This document shows, piece by piece, positions 37,833-46,423 of a DNA stretch of 64,000 nt. Under the pieces are notes generated by a model. The model was not told where the DNA came from, did no database searches, and saw only the letters and a program-made list of their open reading frames with translations. The stretch is from Caballeronia zhejiangensis (GTDB taxonomy: Bacteria; Pseudomonadota; Gammaproteobacteria; Burkholderiales; Burkholderiaceae), in the NCBI RefSeq assembly GCF_000698575.1, contig NZ_JFHD01000001.1:186001-250000 (forward strand), in the 5' to 3' direction. A program made the position numbers and the translations under genes. The stretch's first letter is position 1. The number at the start of each line of letters is the position of its first letter.

Positions 37833-38852
37833 ATGCCAACGATGCAGGCAGTGCAGGTAACGAAAGCGAATGGTCCGCTGGAAGTCGTCGAGCGCGATGT
37901 GCCGGAACCGCCCGCCGGACACGTGCTCATCAAGGTGCAGGCGTGCGGGATCTGCCACAGCGATTCGCTGACCGTCGAAGGACTCTGGCCGGGTCTGCAA
38001 TTTCCGCGCGTGCCGGGACACGAGATCGCAGGCGTGATCGAGAAGCTCGGCGCGGACGTCGAAGGATGGGAAAAGGGTCAGCGCGTCGGCGTGGGCTGGC
38101 ACGGCGGGCATTGTGGCCATTGCGAGCATTGCCGGCACGGCGACTTCGTGCTTTGCCAGCGCGCGCTGGTGCCGGGCATCAGCTATGACGGCGGCTACGC
38201 GGAATACATGGTGGCGCCGCAGGAAGCGCTCGCGCGTATGCCCGACGATCTCTCCGACGTCGATGCCGCGCCGCTTCTTTGCGCGGGCATCACCACGTTC
38301 AATGCGCTGCGCAACAGCGGCGCGCGAGCGGGCGATGTCGTCGCGGTGCTCGGCATCGGCGGGCTCGGTCATCTGGGCGTGCAGTTCGCGCGCAAGATGG
38401 GCTTCCAGACGGTGGCCATCGCGCGCGGACAGGACAAGGCGCCGCTCGCGAAGCAACTCGGCGCGCATCATTACATCGACAGCGAATCGCAGAACGTGGC
38501 CGACGCGCTCAAGGCGCTCGGCGGCGCGCGCGTGATACTCGCGACGGCGACGAGCGGCAAGGCGATGAGCGCGACCATCGGCGGGCTGGGGCTGAACGGC
38601 AAGCTCATCATGGTCGGGATATCGGAAGAGCCGGTCGAGGTGCCGATCACGCAGTTCATCATGGGGCGCAACTCGGTGCAGGGCTGGCCGTCGGGCACGG
38701 CGGCGGACTCGCAGGAAACGCTCGCGTTCAGCGCGCTGTCGGGCGTGAAGCCGATGATCGAGGAATATCCGCTGTCGCGCGCGGGCGAGGCGTATGAACG
38801 GATGATGAGCGGCAAGGCGCGGTTCAGGGTTGTGTTGACGCCGGGGAAGTGA
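37833..38852 (+). CDS. Zinc-dependent alcohol dehydrogenase (MDR superfamily)
   Basis: A 339-residue medium-chain dehydrogenase. The catalytic zinc ligands are in ACGICHSD and PGHEIAG, the structural zinc cysteines in CGHCEHCRHGDFVLC, and the NAD(P) motif is GIGGLGHLGVQFA. The ATG at 37833 follows AAGGAG. It oxidises alcohols or reduces aldehydes; the substrate is not evident. It converges with the DMSP-lyase-family gene over a shared terminator. Confidence 0.92.
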   Translation: MPTMQAVQVTKANGPLEVVERDVPEPPAGHVLIKVQACGICHSDSLTVEGLWPGLQFPRVPGHEIAGVIEKLGADVEGWEKGQRVGVGWHGGHCGHCEHCRHGDFVLCQRALVPGISYDGGYAEYMVAPQEALARMPDDLSDVDAAPLLCAGITTFNALRNSGARAGDVVAVLGIGGLGHLGVQFARKMGFQTVAIARGQDKAPLAKQLGAHHYIDSESQNVADALKALGGARVILATATSGKAMSATIGGLGLNGKLIMVGISEEPVEVPITQFIMGRNSVQGWPSGTAADSQETLAFSALSGVKPMIEEYPLSRAGEAYERMMSGKARFRVVLTPGK

Positions 38853-38858
38853 GGTGAG

Positions 38859-38883
38859 CGAAGCCCCGCTGGGCGGGGCTTCG
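38859..38883. terminator. Bidirectional hairpin terminator
   Basis: Arms CGAAGCCCCGC (38859-38869) and GCGGGGCTTCG (38873-38883) form an 11-bp stem with a 3-nt loop between the converging alcohol dehydrogenase and DMSP-lyase-family genes. Confidence 0.75.
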
Positions 38884-38891
38884 AAAGCCGC

Positions 38892-39494
38892 CTAATCCCC
38901 CTCCCTCGTCAACAGACACCAGATCGCGAAAAACGGCACATCACCCGACCGCATCGCGTGCGGATTATTCCGCACGTTATGAATCCCGCCGCCGATGCCC
39001 GGATCGCGCCATTCTCCGCCGTTCTGCCGAAACTCACCCGGCGTGAACAGCACATAAGCTTCCTCGGGCGGATGACTGTGATCCGGATAACGCGTATGCG
39101 GCAGCATCAGCGAAAAGCCCAGTTGCACGTCATAACGGCTCTCCGCGCCGCCGGGACCGCAGATCATGCCGTGCACGTGTGCATCGATATAGCCGTCGCT
39201 ACCGTTCAGGCCCGATGATCGGCGCGACCAGCCGAGATCGGGTTCGAGCGCCTTGATCGCGCGCGCGGCGGTGCCGAAGCCGGTGTCATCGTCGATGAAA
39301 GGCGCGAGCGTCGCGTCGAGCCATTCGCATGCGGGATAGCGCGTGCGGTGCCGCGCGCCATCGTCGGATGGCGTCCGCAATCGCTCGAACACGCGCGCCG
39401 CGACGCGACGTCCCGCTTCCGGCAGCTTCTCCGATTGAAACAGCTTCTCCGCGATGGCGATGTAAGCCGCCACGTTCTGCGCACGACGATTCAT
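38892..39494 (-). CDS. DMSP-lyase-family cupin protein (DddQ/DddL-like)
   Basis: A 200-residue protein with a helical N-terminal part and a C-terminal cupin. The metal motif is HTRYPDHSHPPEEAYVLFTP, matching the Y-P-x-H-x-H-x4-E-x-Y pattern of the DMSP lyase cupins, and a further His lies in NVRNNPHAMRSGD. Family members cleave dimethylsulfoniopropionate to DMS and acrylate, but relatives outside marine bacteria may act on other substrates. It is 13 bp downstream of dddP and is surely co-transcribed with it. Having two different DMSP-lyase-type proteins side by side is unusual. Confidence 0.75.
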   Translation of the reverse strand: MNRRAQNVAAYIAIAEKLFQSEKLPEAGRRVAARVFERLRTPSDDGARHRTRYPACEWLDATLAPFIDDDTGFGTAARAIKALEPDLGWSRRSSGLNGSDGYIDAHVHGMICGPGGAESRYDVQLGFSLMLPHTRYPDHSHPPEEAYVLFTPGEFRQNGGEWRDPGIGGGIHNVRNNPHAMRSGDVPFFAIWCLLTREGD

Positions 39495-39507
39495 GAAGCG
39501 CTCTCCG

Positions 39508-40701
39508 TCACAACCAGTCGGTCTCGAAGCTGCATGCCGTGAGCGGCACGCAGCCGTGCTCCGTAAGCACCACTTGTTCCTCCAGTTTCACGCCCTGACA
39601 TCCGCCTTCCGCGCCGATATAGCTTTCGATGCACAGCGTCATCCCCGTTTCGAAGACGCCGTCATAGCCCGCGCTGTCCCAATCGACCTGATGCGCGATG
39701 GCCGGCGCTTCATCGACCATGCCGATGCCATGCGCGATGCAGCTATACCGGTTCTTCACGTACGGCGCGGGAATCTTCCACGCCTTCTCGGAGAACCCGC
39801 GATAGGTCATGCCCGGACGCAGCAGGTCCATGTTGAAATGCACCTGAGAATAAGCCAGTTCGTACAGCTTGCGTTGCTCGTCGGATGGACGCGTGTCGCC
39901 CACCGTCCAGGTGCGGGAAATGTCGGAGCAGTAGCCGTGCGGGCCGACCATGTCGGTATCGAAGGCAAGCAGTTCGCCGTTTTGCAGCACGCGCGACGAA
40001 CATTCGCGCATCCACGGATTGGTGCGCTCGCCGGACGCGAGCAGCCGCGTCTCGATCCATTCGCCGCCGTGACGGATGTTCTCGAAGTGAAGATGCGCCC
40101 ATAGCTCCTGCTCGGTCATGCCGGGCCGAAGCTCGCGACGCATCCGTTCGATACCGGCCTCGCACGCGCGCAGCGATTCGCCGATCAGCACGAGCTCGCC
40201 CGCCGACTTGATCGCGCGGGCGTCTTCCATCATCGCCTGACCGTCGAGCAAGGTAAGGCCGCGATTGACGAGCAGCGCCGAGCCGATCGGATCGAGCCGG
40301 TCGACCGCGAGCCGGCTGTCGCCGCGCGCGTGCGCGCGAAACACATCGACGATTTCGTTCGCCCACACTTCGGCGCGGCTTTCCGCTTCGTGGCCCGCGC
40401 TGAAATAAATCCAGCTCACCGCGCCGCGCATTTCGACGTTCAACTCGATGCCGTCCCAAACGTGCTCGCAGCTATGAAACTCCCACGCGACGATGCGGCC
40501 ATCCGCGAACACCATGATGTAGCGCGACGGATTGCGCGCGGTCCATATCTGCATGTTGGACGTGTCCGTCGCATAGCGGATATTGACGGGGTCGTACAGC
40601 AGGATCGCGGGACATTCGTGTCGCTTCAATTGCGCAAGCACGCGCGCGAGCCGATAGGTTCTGACATCGCGCATCGTCCGCACCGGGTCTTCGACCGCCA
40701 T
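39508..40701 (-). CDS. dddP: DMSP lyase DddP (M24-peptidase-fold C-S lyase)
   Basis: A 397-residue M24-fold protein. From FDTDMVG to KLEEQVV the spacing of the metal ligands is Asp, +2 Asp, +12 Asp, +76 His, +111 Glu, +126 Glu, which equals the ligand spacing I recall for marine DddP (D295, D297, D307, H371, E406, E421). The positions of the recalled catalytic Tyr366 and Asp377 also hold Tyr (KNRYSCIAHG) and Asp (GMVDEAP). The D-x-D differs from ordinary M24 peptidases. NIRYATDTSNMQIW and ENIRHGGEWIETRLLASG are further DddP-like blocks. It would release DMS and acrylate from DMSP, though the in vivo substrate in a soil or plant bacterium is open. A reductase gene precedes it by 12 bp. Confidence 0.85.
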   Translation of the reverse strand: MAVEDPVRTMRDVRTYRLARVLAQLKRHECPAILLYDPVNIRYATDTSNMQIWTARNPSRYIMVFADGRIVAWEFHSCEHVWDGIELNVEMRGAVSWIYFSAGHEAESRAEVWANEIVDVFRAHARGDSRLAVDRLDPIGSALLVNRGLTLLDGQAMMEDARAIKSAGELVLIGESLRACEAGIERMRRELRPGMTEQELWAHLHFENIRHGGEWIETRLLASGERTNPWMRECSSRVLQNGELLAFDTDMVGPHGYCSDISRTWTVGDTRPSDEQRKLYELAYSQVHFNMDLLRPGMTYRGFSEKAWKIPAPYVKNRYSCIAHGIGMVDEAPAIAHQVDWDSAGYDGVFETGMTLCIESYIGAEGGCQGVKLEEQVVLTEHGCVPLTACSFETDWL

Positions 40702-40713
40702 GTGCGCGTCTCC

Positions 40714-41844
40714 TCACAGTTCCAGTACGAGGTCCGAAGTCGGACGGCTGCAGCACAACAGGCGAAATCCCTTCTGGACTTCCCTTTCGCGAATGCCGCC
40801 GTTGTGATTCATGTCGACGGTGCCTTCGAGCACCTTGGTCTTGCACGTCCCGCATATGCCCTGACTGCACGATGACGCCACCGCGACGCCCGCCTTCTTC
40901 GCCGCCGACAGCACCGTTTGCGATGCGTTCATCGTGAACGATTTCGACGAGCGCGACAGCTTCACGGTGAAGGTTTCCTGCGCAACGCCGGCTTCGTTCG
41001 GCGAAGGCGCGGGCGCGACGCCCGCACCGATATCGAAGCTTTCCTGGTGATAGCGCGCCGGATCGTGACCGCCTTCGCGAAGCAACGTCCGCACCGCGCT
41101 CATGTAGCCGGCCGGGCCGCACGTGAAGACCTCGCGCTCCAGATAGTCGGGCGCCCATTGCGACAGCAATTGCAGGCTGAGACGGCCGATCGGACCTTGC
41201 CACTGCGTCTCGTCGCCGATGCCTTCGCACACGAAGAACACGCGCAGGCGCGGCGAGAGCTTCGCGAATCGCGCGAGTTCATCGCGGAACACGATATCCG
41301 CAGGCGTACGCGCGCTGTGGATGAACACGATGTCGCGATCCAGCCCAAGGTCGATGCTCGCGCGCGTCATCGACATGAGCGGCGTGACGCCCGATCCCGC
41401 CGACAGATACAGCGATTTCCTCGCGGGCGCGACGCTCGGCGTGAAAGCGCCGGAAGGACCGTATGCACGCAGGTCGCTGCCGGGCTTCATGTTGTCGTGC
41501 AGCCAGTTGGACATCGTTCCGCCCGGCACGCGCTTCACCGTGATCGAGAGCAAAAACGGGCGCGTCGGTGCGGAGGAGATCGTGTAGCAACGCTCGACCG
41601 ATTGCCCTTGCACCTTCGCCGACACCGTCATGAACTGGCCCGGTTCGAACCGCACGGGCAGGCCGTCGGCGGTGCGGAATTCGAAGCTCTTGATATCGTG
41701 CGTTTCGTCGACGACGCGGCAGCACGTCAGCGTCTGTTGCTCGCCGCTCGGCCATAGCTTGCCGCCATGTTCCCAGGTGACGACATCGGCGAGGCGATCG
41801 TCGAGATCGACCGCGGGAGCAAAAAATCTGTCGACTGAATTCAT
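40714..41844 (-). CDS. Flavin/2Fe-2S reductase of a Rieske oxygenase (GbcB-like)
   Basis: A 376-residue electron-transfer protein. Residues 35-140 form an FAD-binding barrel (RCYTISSAP, FEPGQFMTVSAK), followed by an NAD-binding domain (LYLSAGSGVTPLMSMTRAS, EVFTCGPAGYM), and the last 90 residues form a plant-type 2Fe-2S ferredoxin (CSQGICGTCKTKVLEG ... LLCC). This domain order is that of glycine-betaine monooxygenase reductase subunits. Its natural oxygenase would be a GbcA-like Rieske protein such as the broken gene at 28543-29673, 11 kb away. It is probably co-transcribed with dddP. Confidence 0.9.
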   Translation of the reverse strand: MNSVDRFFAPAVDLDDRLADVVTWEHGGKLWPSGEQQTLTCCRVVDETHDIKSFEFRTADGLPVRFEPGQFMTVSAKVQGQSVERCYTISSAPTRPFLLSITVKRVPGGTMSNWLHDNMKPGSDLRAYGPSGAFTPSVAPARKSLYLSAGSGVTPLMSMTRASIDLGLDRDIVFIHSARTPADIVFRDELARFAKLSPRLRVFFVCEGIGDETQWQGPIGRLSLQLLSQWAPDYLEREVFTCGPAGYMSAVRTLLREGGHDPARYHQESFDIGAGVAPAPSPNEAGVAQETFTVKLSRSSKSFTMNASQTVLSAAKKAGVAVASSCSQGICGTCKTKVLEGTVDMNHNGGIREREVQKGFRLLCCSRPTSDLVLEL

Positions 41845-41945
41845 GGCGCGAAAAAGAGTGCGTTGGCGATGAGCGAAGTATTGGATCGCCCATAAACACC
41901 GTCAACGCGCTTTATTTTCCGCGTTCCATTACTTGATGTTATGCG

Positions 41946-42494
41946 TCAGCCGTCGACCGGCGCGACGGGCGTTTCGAGCTTGAGCTGATAGAACGCCGCA
42001 TCCAGCCAGCGGCCGAATTTGAACCCGGCTTCGGTGATCGTTCCCGAATGCGTGAAGCCGAGCCGCGTATGCAGGCGGATGCTGCCCGCATTCGTCGCAT
42101 CGACGCAGCCGACGAGCACATGCACTTGTGCTTCGCGCGCGCGCCGGATCAGTTCGCGCAGCAGCCGCTCGCCGAGCCCGAGGCCACGGCAATCGCGATG
42201 CACATAGACGCTGTGCTCCACGGTGTACTTGTAGGCGGGAAACGCGCGGAACGTGCCCCAGCTCGCAAAGCCCATGAGCTTGCCCGACGCATCGACGGCG
42301 CCGACAACCGGAAAGCCGCCCGCGCGTTTCGCGGCGAACCACGTCGACATGGCTTCGGCTGGGCGCGGCACGTAGTCGTACAGCGCGGTCGAGTTGACGA
42401 TGGCTTCGTTCAGTATCTCGAGGATGGCCGGCGCGTGTTCGGCCTCGTTGCAATCGATGAGGCGCACGTCGTCGTGCGGATCGGTGGTGTTCAT
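41946..42494 (-). CDS. GNAT-family N-acetyltransferase (phosphinothricin-acetyltransferase-like)
   Basis: A 182-residue GNAT. The acetyl-CoA motif A is SVYVHRDCRGLGLGERLLRE, and ILNEAIVNSTALYDYVPR and GFTHSGTITEAGFKFGRWLD are typical of the phosphinothricin/methionine-sulfoximine acetyltransferase group. It would acetylate a small amine or amino-acid analogue. It lies between the XRE-cupin regulator and the reductase-dddP genes on the same strand, with gaps of 28 and 101 bp. Confidence 0.88.
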   Translation of the reverse strand: MNTTDPHDDVRLIDCNEAEHAPAILEILNEAIVNSTALYDYVPRPAEAMSTWFAAKRAGGFPVVGAVDASGKLMGFASWGTFRAFPAYKYTVEHSVYVHRDCRGLGLGERLLRELIRRAREAQVHVLVGCVDATNAGSIRLHTRLGFTHSGTITEAGFKFGRWLDAAFYQLKLETPVAPVDG

Positions 42495-42522
42495 TCGATA
42501 TCCGTTCAGGGCTGAAGATGAA

Positions 42523-43125
42523 TCAGTTGGCGGACGCGTCGCCGATGGCGAGAATGTAGCGCGCCGCTTTCGAAGCCGGGTTGCTGAAGATGAGCGGGCG
42601 GTCGAGGCGCATCGCGAGGCAGTCGCCTTGCTGAAGCGCGTGAAGCTCGTCGCCGATCACGATGTCGATGCGTCCGCTCATCACCCAGACTTGCTGGTGC
42701 ATGTTCGATTCGCGTCCGCCGGTTTCATACGCGACGCGCGCGCCCGGCGGAAAGTCCACTTCGACGAGCTGAAACGGCGACGGCCAGCCCGCAGGCGATA
42801 GATTGCGGCGCGTATAGCCGGATTCGGGATCGCGCCATTTCAATTGCTGGCGGCGCCGCGCGAGCGGTTGCGCGGGCGCGCCTTCCGCTTCCCCGCCGAA
42901 AAGGCTCGCGAGCGATACGCCCAGGCCCGCCGCGAGCTTGTCGAGCACGACGGCGGTCGGGCTGGCCGCGCCGCGCTCGATCATCGAGATCATCGAGCGG
43001 CTCACGCCGCAGCGCGCCGCGAGCGCGTCCAGCGTGTAGCCGCGCGCGGCACGCAACTCGCGGACGCGATCCGCGATGCGCTGGTTGATGTCGGCTTCAG
43101 CGGAAGGCTTGACGGTATCTAGCAT
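42523..43125 (-). CDS. XRE-family regulator with cupin sensor domain
   Basis: About 200 residues: helix-turn-helix at residues 15-70 (LRAARGYTLDALAARCGVSR) and a C-terminal cupin (VDFPPGARVAYETGG, MHQQVWVMSGRIDIVIGDE). Such proteins sense a small molecule in the cupin and repress catabolic genes. It is first of the minus-strand run GNAT-reductase-dddP-DMSP-lyase-like, so it is the likely local regulator. I chose ATG 43125; an in-frame TTG at 43164 is part of TTGACA and more likely a promoter element. GGACACTCCGTCC, an imperfect dyad just before the ATG, could be its operator. Confidence 0.85.
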   Translation of the reverse strand: MLDTVKPSAEADINQRIADRVRELRAARGYTLDALAARCGVSRSMISMIERGAASPTAVVLDKLAAGLGVSLASLFGGEAEGAPAQPLARRRQQLKWRDPESGYTRRNLSPAGWPSPFQLVEVDFPPGARVAYETGGRESNMHQQVWVMSGRIDIVIGDELHALQQGDCLAMRLDRPLIFSNPASKAARYILAIGDASAN

Positions 43126-43170
43126 AGTGGACGGAGTGTCCAATAAACTAGACGTCGATGTCAAGCGAAA

Positions 43171-43204
43171 GCGGGCTTCGCTGCACGAAGACAGCGAAGC
43201 CCGC
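43171..43204 (-). terminator. Hairpin terminator after glyA
   Basis: Arms GCGGGCTTCGCTG (43171-43183) and CAGCGAAGCCCGC (43192-43204), a 13-bp stem with an 8-nt loop, lie just downstream of the glyA stop on the minus strand. The following TTTCGCTTGACA is weakly T-rich and contains a possible -35 box (TTGACA) for the XRE gene. Confidence 0.7.
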
Positions 43205-43229
43205 CGATGACGCCTATAACCGGTTCAGA

Positions 43230-44477
43230 TCAGCCGTACACGGGGAAGCGCTTGGTCAATTCCGCGACCTGCTGACGAACGCGTTCGAGGTTGCCCGCGT
43301 CTTCCGGGCTTTCGAGCACATCGGCGATCAGGTTGCCGACGATCTCCGCTTCCTTCGTGCCGAAGCCGCGCGTGGTCATTGCGGGCGAGCCGAGGCGCAC
43401 GCCGCTCGTGACGAACGGCTTCTCCGGATCGTTCGGAATGGCGTTCTTGTTGACCGTGATGTGCGCGGCGCCCAATGCGGCTTCCGCGGCCTTGCCGGTG
43501 ATTTTTTTCGCGCGCAGATCGACAAGCATCACATGGCTTTCCGTGCGGCCCGAGACGATACGCAGACCGCGCTTCACGAGCGTTTCGGCCAGCACGCGCG
43601 CGTTGTCGACCACGCGCTGCTGATATTCCTTGAACTCCGGCGACAGCGCTTCCTTGAACGCGACGGCCTTCGCGGCGATCACATGCATCAGCGGACCGCC
43701 TTGAATGCCCGGGAAAATGGCCGAGTTGATCTGCTTCTCGAACTCGGCCTTCATCAGAATGACGCCGCCGCGCGGGCCGCGCAGGCTCTTGTGCGTGGTC
43801 GTCGTGACGAAATCGGCGTGCGGCACCGGATTGGGATACACGCCCGCCGCGATCAGGCCGGCATAGTGCGCCATGTCGACCATCAGATACGCGCCGACGC
43901 TCTTCGCGATCTTCGAAAGACGCTCGAAATCGATCTTCAGCGCAAACGCCGACGCGCCCGCGACGATCAGCTTCGGCTTGTGTTCGTTCGCGAGTTGCTC
44001 GGCCGCTTCGTAGTCGATGTCTTCGGCTTCGTTGAGACCGTAGCTCACGACGTTGAACCATTTGCCCGACATGTTGACCGGCGAGCCGTGCGTAAGGTGG
44101 CCGCCGTGCGCGAGGCTCAGGCCCATGATGGTGTCGCCGGGCTTGAGCATCGCGAAGAACACGCCCTGATTGGCCTGCGAGCCGGAATTCGGCTGCACGT
44201 TCGCGGCTTCGGCGCCGAAAAGCTCCTTCACGCGATCGATCGCGAGCTGCTCCACCACGTCGACATATTCGCAACCGCCGTAATAGCGCTTGCCCGGATA
44301 GCCTTCCGCGTACTTGTTGGTGAGCTGCGAGCCTTGCGCGGCCATCACGGCCGGGCTCGTGTAGTTCTCCGACGCGATCAGCTCAATGTGATCTTCCTGG
44401 CGTCGGTTTTCATTCGTGATGGCCGCCCAGAGTTCCGGATCGACGTTTTCAACGGTGCTGGCTGCGCGATTGAACAT
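43230..44477 (-). CDS. glyA: Serine hydroxymethyltransferase
   Basis: A 415-residue PLP enzyme that interconverts serine and glycine with tetrahydrofolate. The family signature [20 protein letters not shown] is near residue 30, and the PLP lysine is in [14 protein letters not shown]. The start [17 protein letters not shown] resembles Burkholderia GlyA. Genomes of this group often carry an extra glyA beside genes for methylated glycine derivatives, where it handles one-carbon units. Proximity to a Rieske-type reductase fits that, but a housekeeping role is equally possible. Confidence 0.95.
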   Translation of the reverse strand: MFNRAASTVENVDPELWAAITNENRRQEDHIELIASENYTSPAVMAAQGSQLTNKYAEGYPGKRYYGGCEYVDVVEQLAIDRVKELFGAEAANVQPNSGSQANQGVFFAMLKPGDTIMGLSLAHGGHLTHGSPVNMSGKWFNVVSYGLNEAEDIDYEAAEQLANEHKPKLIVAGASAFALKIDFERLSKIAKSVGAYLMVDMAHYAGLIAAGVYPNPVPHADFVTTTTHKSLRGPRGGVILMKAEFEKQINSAIFPGIQGGPLMHVIAAKAVAFKEALSPEFKEYQQRVVDNARVLAETLVKRGLRIVSGRTESHVMLVDLRAKKITGKAAEAALGAAHITVNKNAIPNDPEKPFVTSGVRLGSPAMTTRGFGTKEAEIVGNLIADVLESPEDAGNLERVRQQVAELTKRFPVYG

Positions 44478-44621
44478 GATGGTACCCATGTAAGAGAGAA
44501 GCGGGTTGCTGCGGGAACGCGTGACTGTCCCGTATTCCATCGAAAGCCGGCTCGCGCGGATAGAAGAATTACGACATTGCGCTGGAATGCGGGCACCTGC
44601 GCATTCGCCGCAAGTGAATGC

Positions 44622-45320
44622 TTATTTCATCGGGCGGCTGATTCGCATCAACGTGAACGCGTGACGCAGCTCGAAGCCGAGCCGTTCATACAGCGCGATG
44701 GCGCTTTCGTTGTGACTGAAGACATGCAGAAACGGCGTGTCGCCGCGCTCGCCGATTTCCTTGCGCAGGATGTTCATGAGCCGTCCGGCCAGGCCGCGTC
44801 CGCGGCAACGTTCATCGACGCACACCGCGCTGATCTCCACATGACCGTCGATGGCCATGCGCTCGCCCGCCATCGCGATGAGTTCGCCTTGCTCGCGAAT
44901 CCCGATGTAGCGGCCCATTTCGCGCGTGCGCCTGCCGAACGGACCGGGTTTCGTGCGTTGCACGAGCGCGAGCATGGCGTCGATATCGGCAGCGCCGAGC
45001 GCGATCACGTCGCGGTCGTCGATGCTTTGCGTGAAACGCGACGTCGCGATCATCTGATGGATGGCGCCGACGCGCTCCGCGTGCAATGCGCCGATGTCCG
45101 CGAGCGCATCCGCCGACAGCATCGCGACGTGTTCGCCGGGTTGCAGCAGCGCGTGCAGCGCGCGCCAGGCATCGGGTGTATCGGAGGCGATGGCCCCGAA
45201 CGGCGCGACATCCGGATGGAAACGCCGCGCGAGTGTGTCGCCGAGGCCGAGATGCGCCTGCTTCGTGGTCAGCGCGGTCCAGATCGGGCGGTCGAGTGCG
45301 GCGTGGGTCGGGCGGATCAT
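44622..45320 (-). CDS. GNAT-family N-acetyltransferase (FR47-like)
   Basis: About 232 residues from ATG 45320, which follows GGAGCCG. The C-terminal half has the acetyl-CoA-binding motif ISAVCVDERCRGRGLAGRLM and the later FSHNESAIALYERLGFELRH of the FR47 subgroup. The N-terminal 100 residues (IWTALTTKQAHLGLGD) form the usual extra domain of this group. Substrate unknown. Confidence 0.88.
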   Translation of the reverse strand: MIRPTHAALDRPIWTALTTKQAHLGLGDTLARRFHPDVAPFGAIASDTPDAWRALHALLQPGEHVAMLSADALADIGALHAERVGAIHQMIATSRFTQSIDDRDVIALGAADIDAMLALVQRTKPGPFGRRTREMGRYIGIREQGELIAMAGERMAIDGHVEISAVCVDERCRGRGLAGRLMNILRKEIGERGDTPFLHVFSHNESAIALYERLGFELRHAFTLMRISRPMK

Positions 45321-45433
45321 ATCGGCTCCGGTTGCGAAAGGTGATCGAATGCCGATCACTTTAGGCGAGTCGGAGCGTTCCGGCTATTGTCGGAAATGAC
45401 AGTTTCGGGGGCATTTGCGCCAAACGAAACGCG

Positions 45434-46321
45434 TCAGGGGTAGCGGGCTTCGTCCAAATCGGCGATGAGCGTCGGGCCTGTCGGTTTCCATCCGAGGCGC
45501 GCCTGCGTCAGCGCGCTCGACGCGGGCATGTCCAGGCCGACGAACATCGCCATCCAGCCGAAATGCGCGGCTGCATCGTCCGGAGAAATCGACGTGACCG
45601 GCAGCTTCAGCCCGCGTCCGAGCGCTTCGGCAATCGCGCGGCTCGCGATGCCTTCCTCGCCGACCGCGTGATAACGCGCGCCGCTTTCCGCCTTCTCGAC
45701 GGCGAGCCGGTAGAGCCGCGCGGCATCGGAGACATGGCCCGCCGGCCAGCGATTGCCGCCATCGCCCACATAAGCGACGACGCCCTTGTCGCGCGCAATG
45801 CCGATGAGCGGCGTGATGAGACCCTGCTTCAACGGATCGTGAACCTGCGGCAGTCTCACCACCGACACGTTGATGCCGGAATCGAGCAGCGTGTTCCCCG
45901 CCAGCTCGGACGCGATGCGCGGATTCGGATGGCGCGTGTTGAAGACGTCCTCGCGCGCCGGTTCGCCGTGCTCGCCGCTGCCCATGCCGGTGCCCGACGT
46001 GATGACGAGCGGACGATTCGTGCCCGCGAGCGCCGATCCGAGCGCGGCGATCGCGCGCTTGTCCTTTTCGCAGTTCTCGACGAAGCGCGAGAAGTCGTGA
46101 TCGAAGGCCGTGTGGATGACCGCATCCGCCAGCGCCGCGCCGCGCGCGAGGCTTTCCGGATCTTCCAGCGTGCCGCGATGCACTTCGGCGCCGGCATCTT
46201 CGAGCGCCCGCGCGCCCGCATCCGAGCGCGTCATGCCGATCACCCGATGACCCGCGTTGATCAATTCGTGCACCAAGGCCGAGCCGATGAAGCCGGTCGC
46301 GCCCGTCAGAAAAATTCGCAT
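45434..46321 (-). CDS. NAD-dependent epimerase/SDR-family oxidoreductase
   Basis: A 295-residue extended SDR: MRIFLTGATGFIGSALVHEL carries the TGxxGxxG nucleotide motif, and RLPQVHDPLKQGLITPLI is a later family block. The Ser is present (VITSGTGMG) but the usual Tyr-x3-Lys is not evident (FNTRHPNPRIASE), as in several proteins of this atypical subgroup. The divergent regulator at 46424 probably controls it, a common pairing. The ATG at 46321 follows AGGGAGC. Confidence 0.85.
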   Translation of the reverse strand: MRIFLTGATGFIGSALVHELINAGHRVIGMTRSDAGARALEDAGAEVHRGTLEDPESLARGAALADAVIHTAFDHDFSRFVENCEKDKRAIAALGSALAGTNRPLVITSGTGMGSGEHGEPAREDVFNTRHPNPRIASELAGNTLLDSGINVSVVRLPQVHDPLKQGLITPLIGIARDKGVVAYVGDGGNRWPAGHVSDAARLYRLAVEKAESGARYHAVGEEGIASRAIAEALGRGLKLPVTSISPDDAAAHFGWMAMFVGLDMPASSALTQARLGWKPTGPTLIADLDEARYP

Positions 46322-46423
46322 GGTGAAGCTCCCTGGTCGAATGGCGCTCACTATCCAACGTTTTTTTATCCCGTTAAAGTAGTGACGTCATCCTATTAAA
46401 ACGACTAACAGGGTTTCATATCC

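Noticed and set aside
39508..40701. Reading the M24 protein as an ectoine hydrolase (DoeA) or an ordinary Xaa-Pro aminopeptidase
   Set aside because: The D-x-D metal motif and the spacing of all other ligands plus Tyr and Asp fit DddP; ectoine operon partners are absent.
43159..43164. TTG at 43164 as the start codon of the XRE-cupin regulator
   Set aside because: It belongs to TTGACA directly after the glyA terminator, more likely a -35 box; ATG 43125 gives a normal N-terminus.
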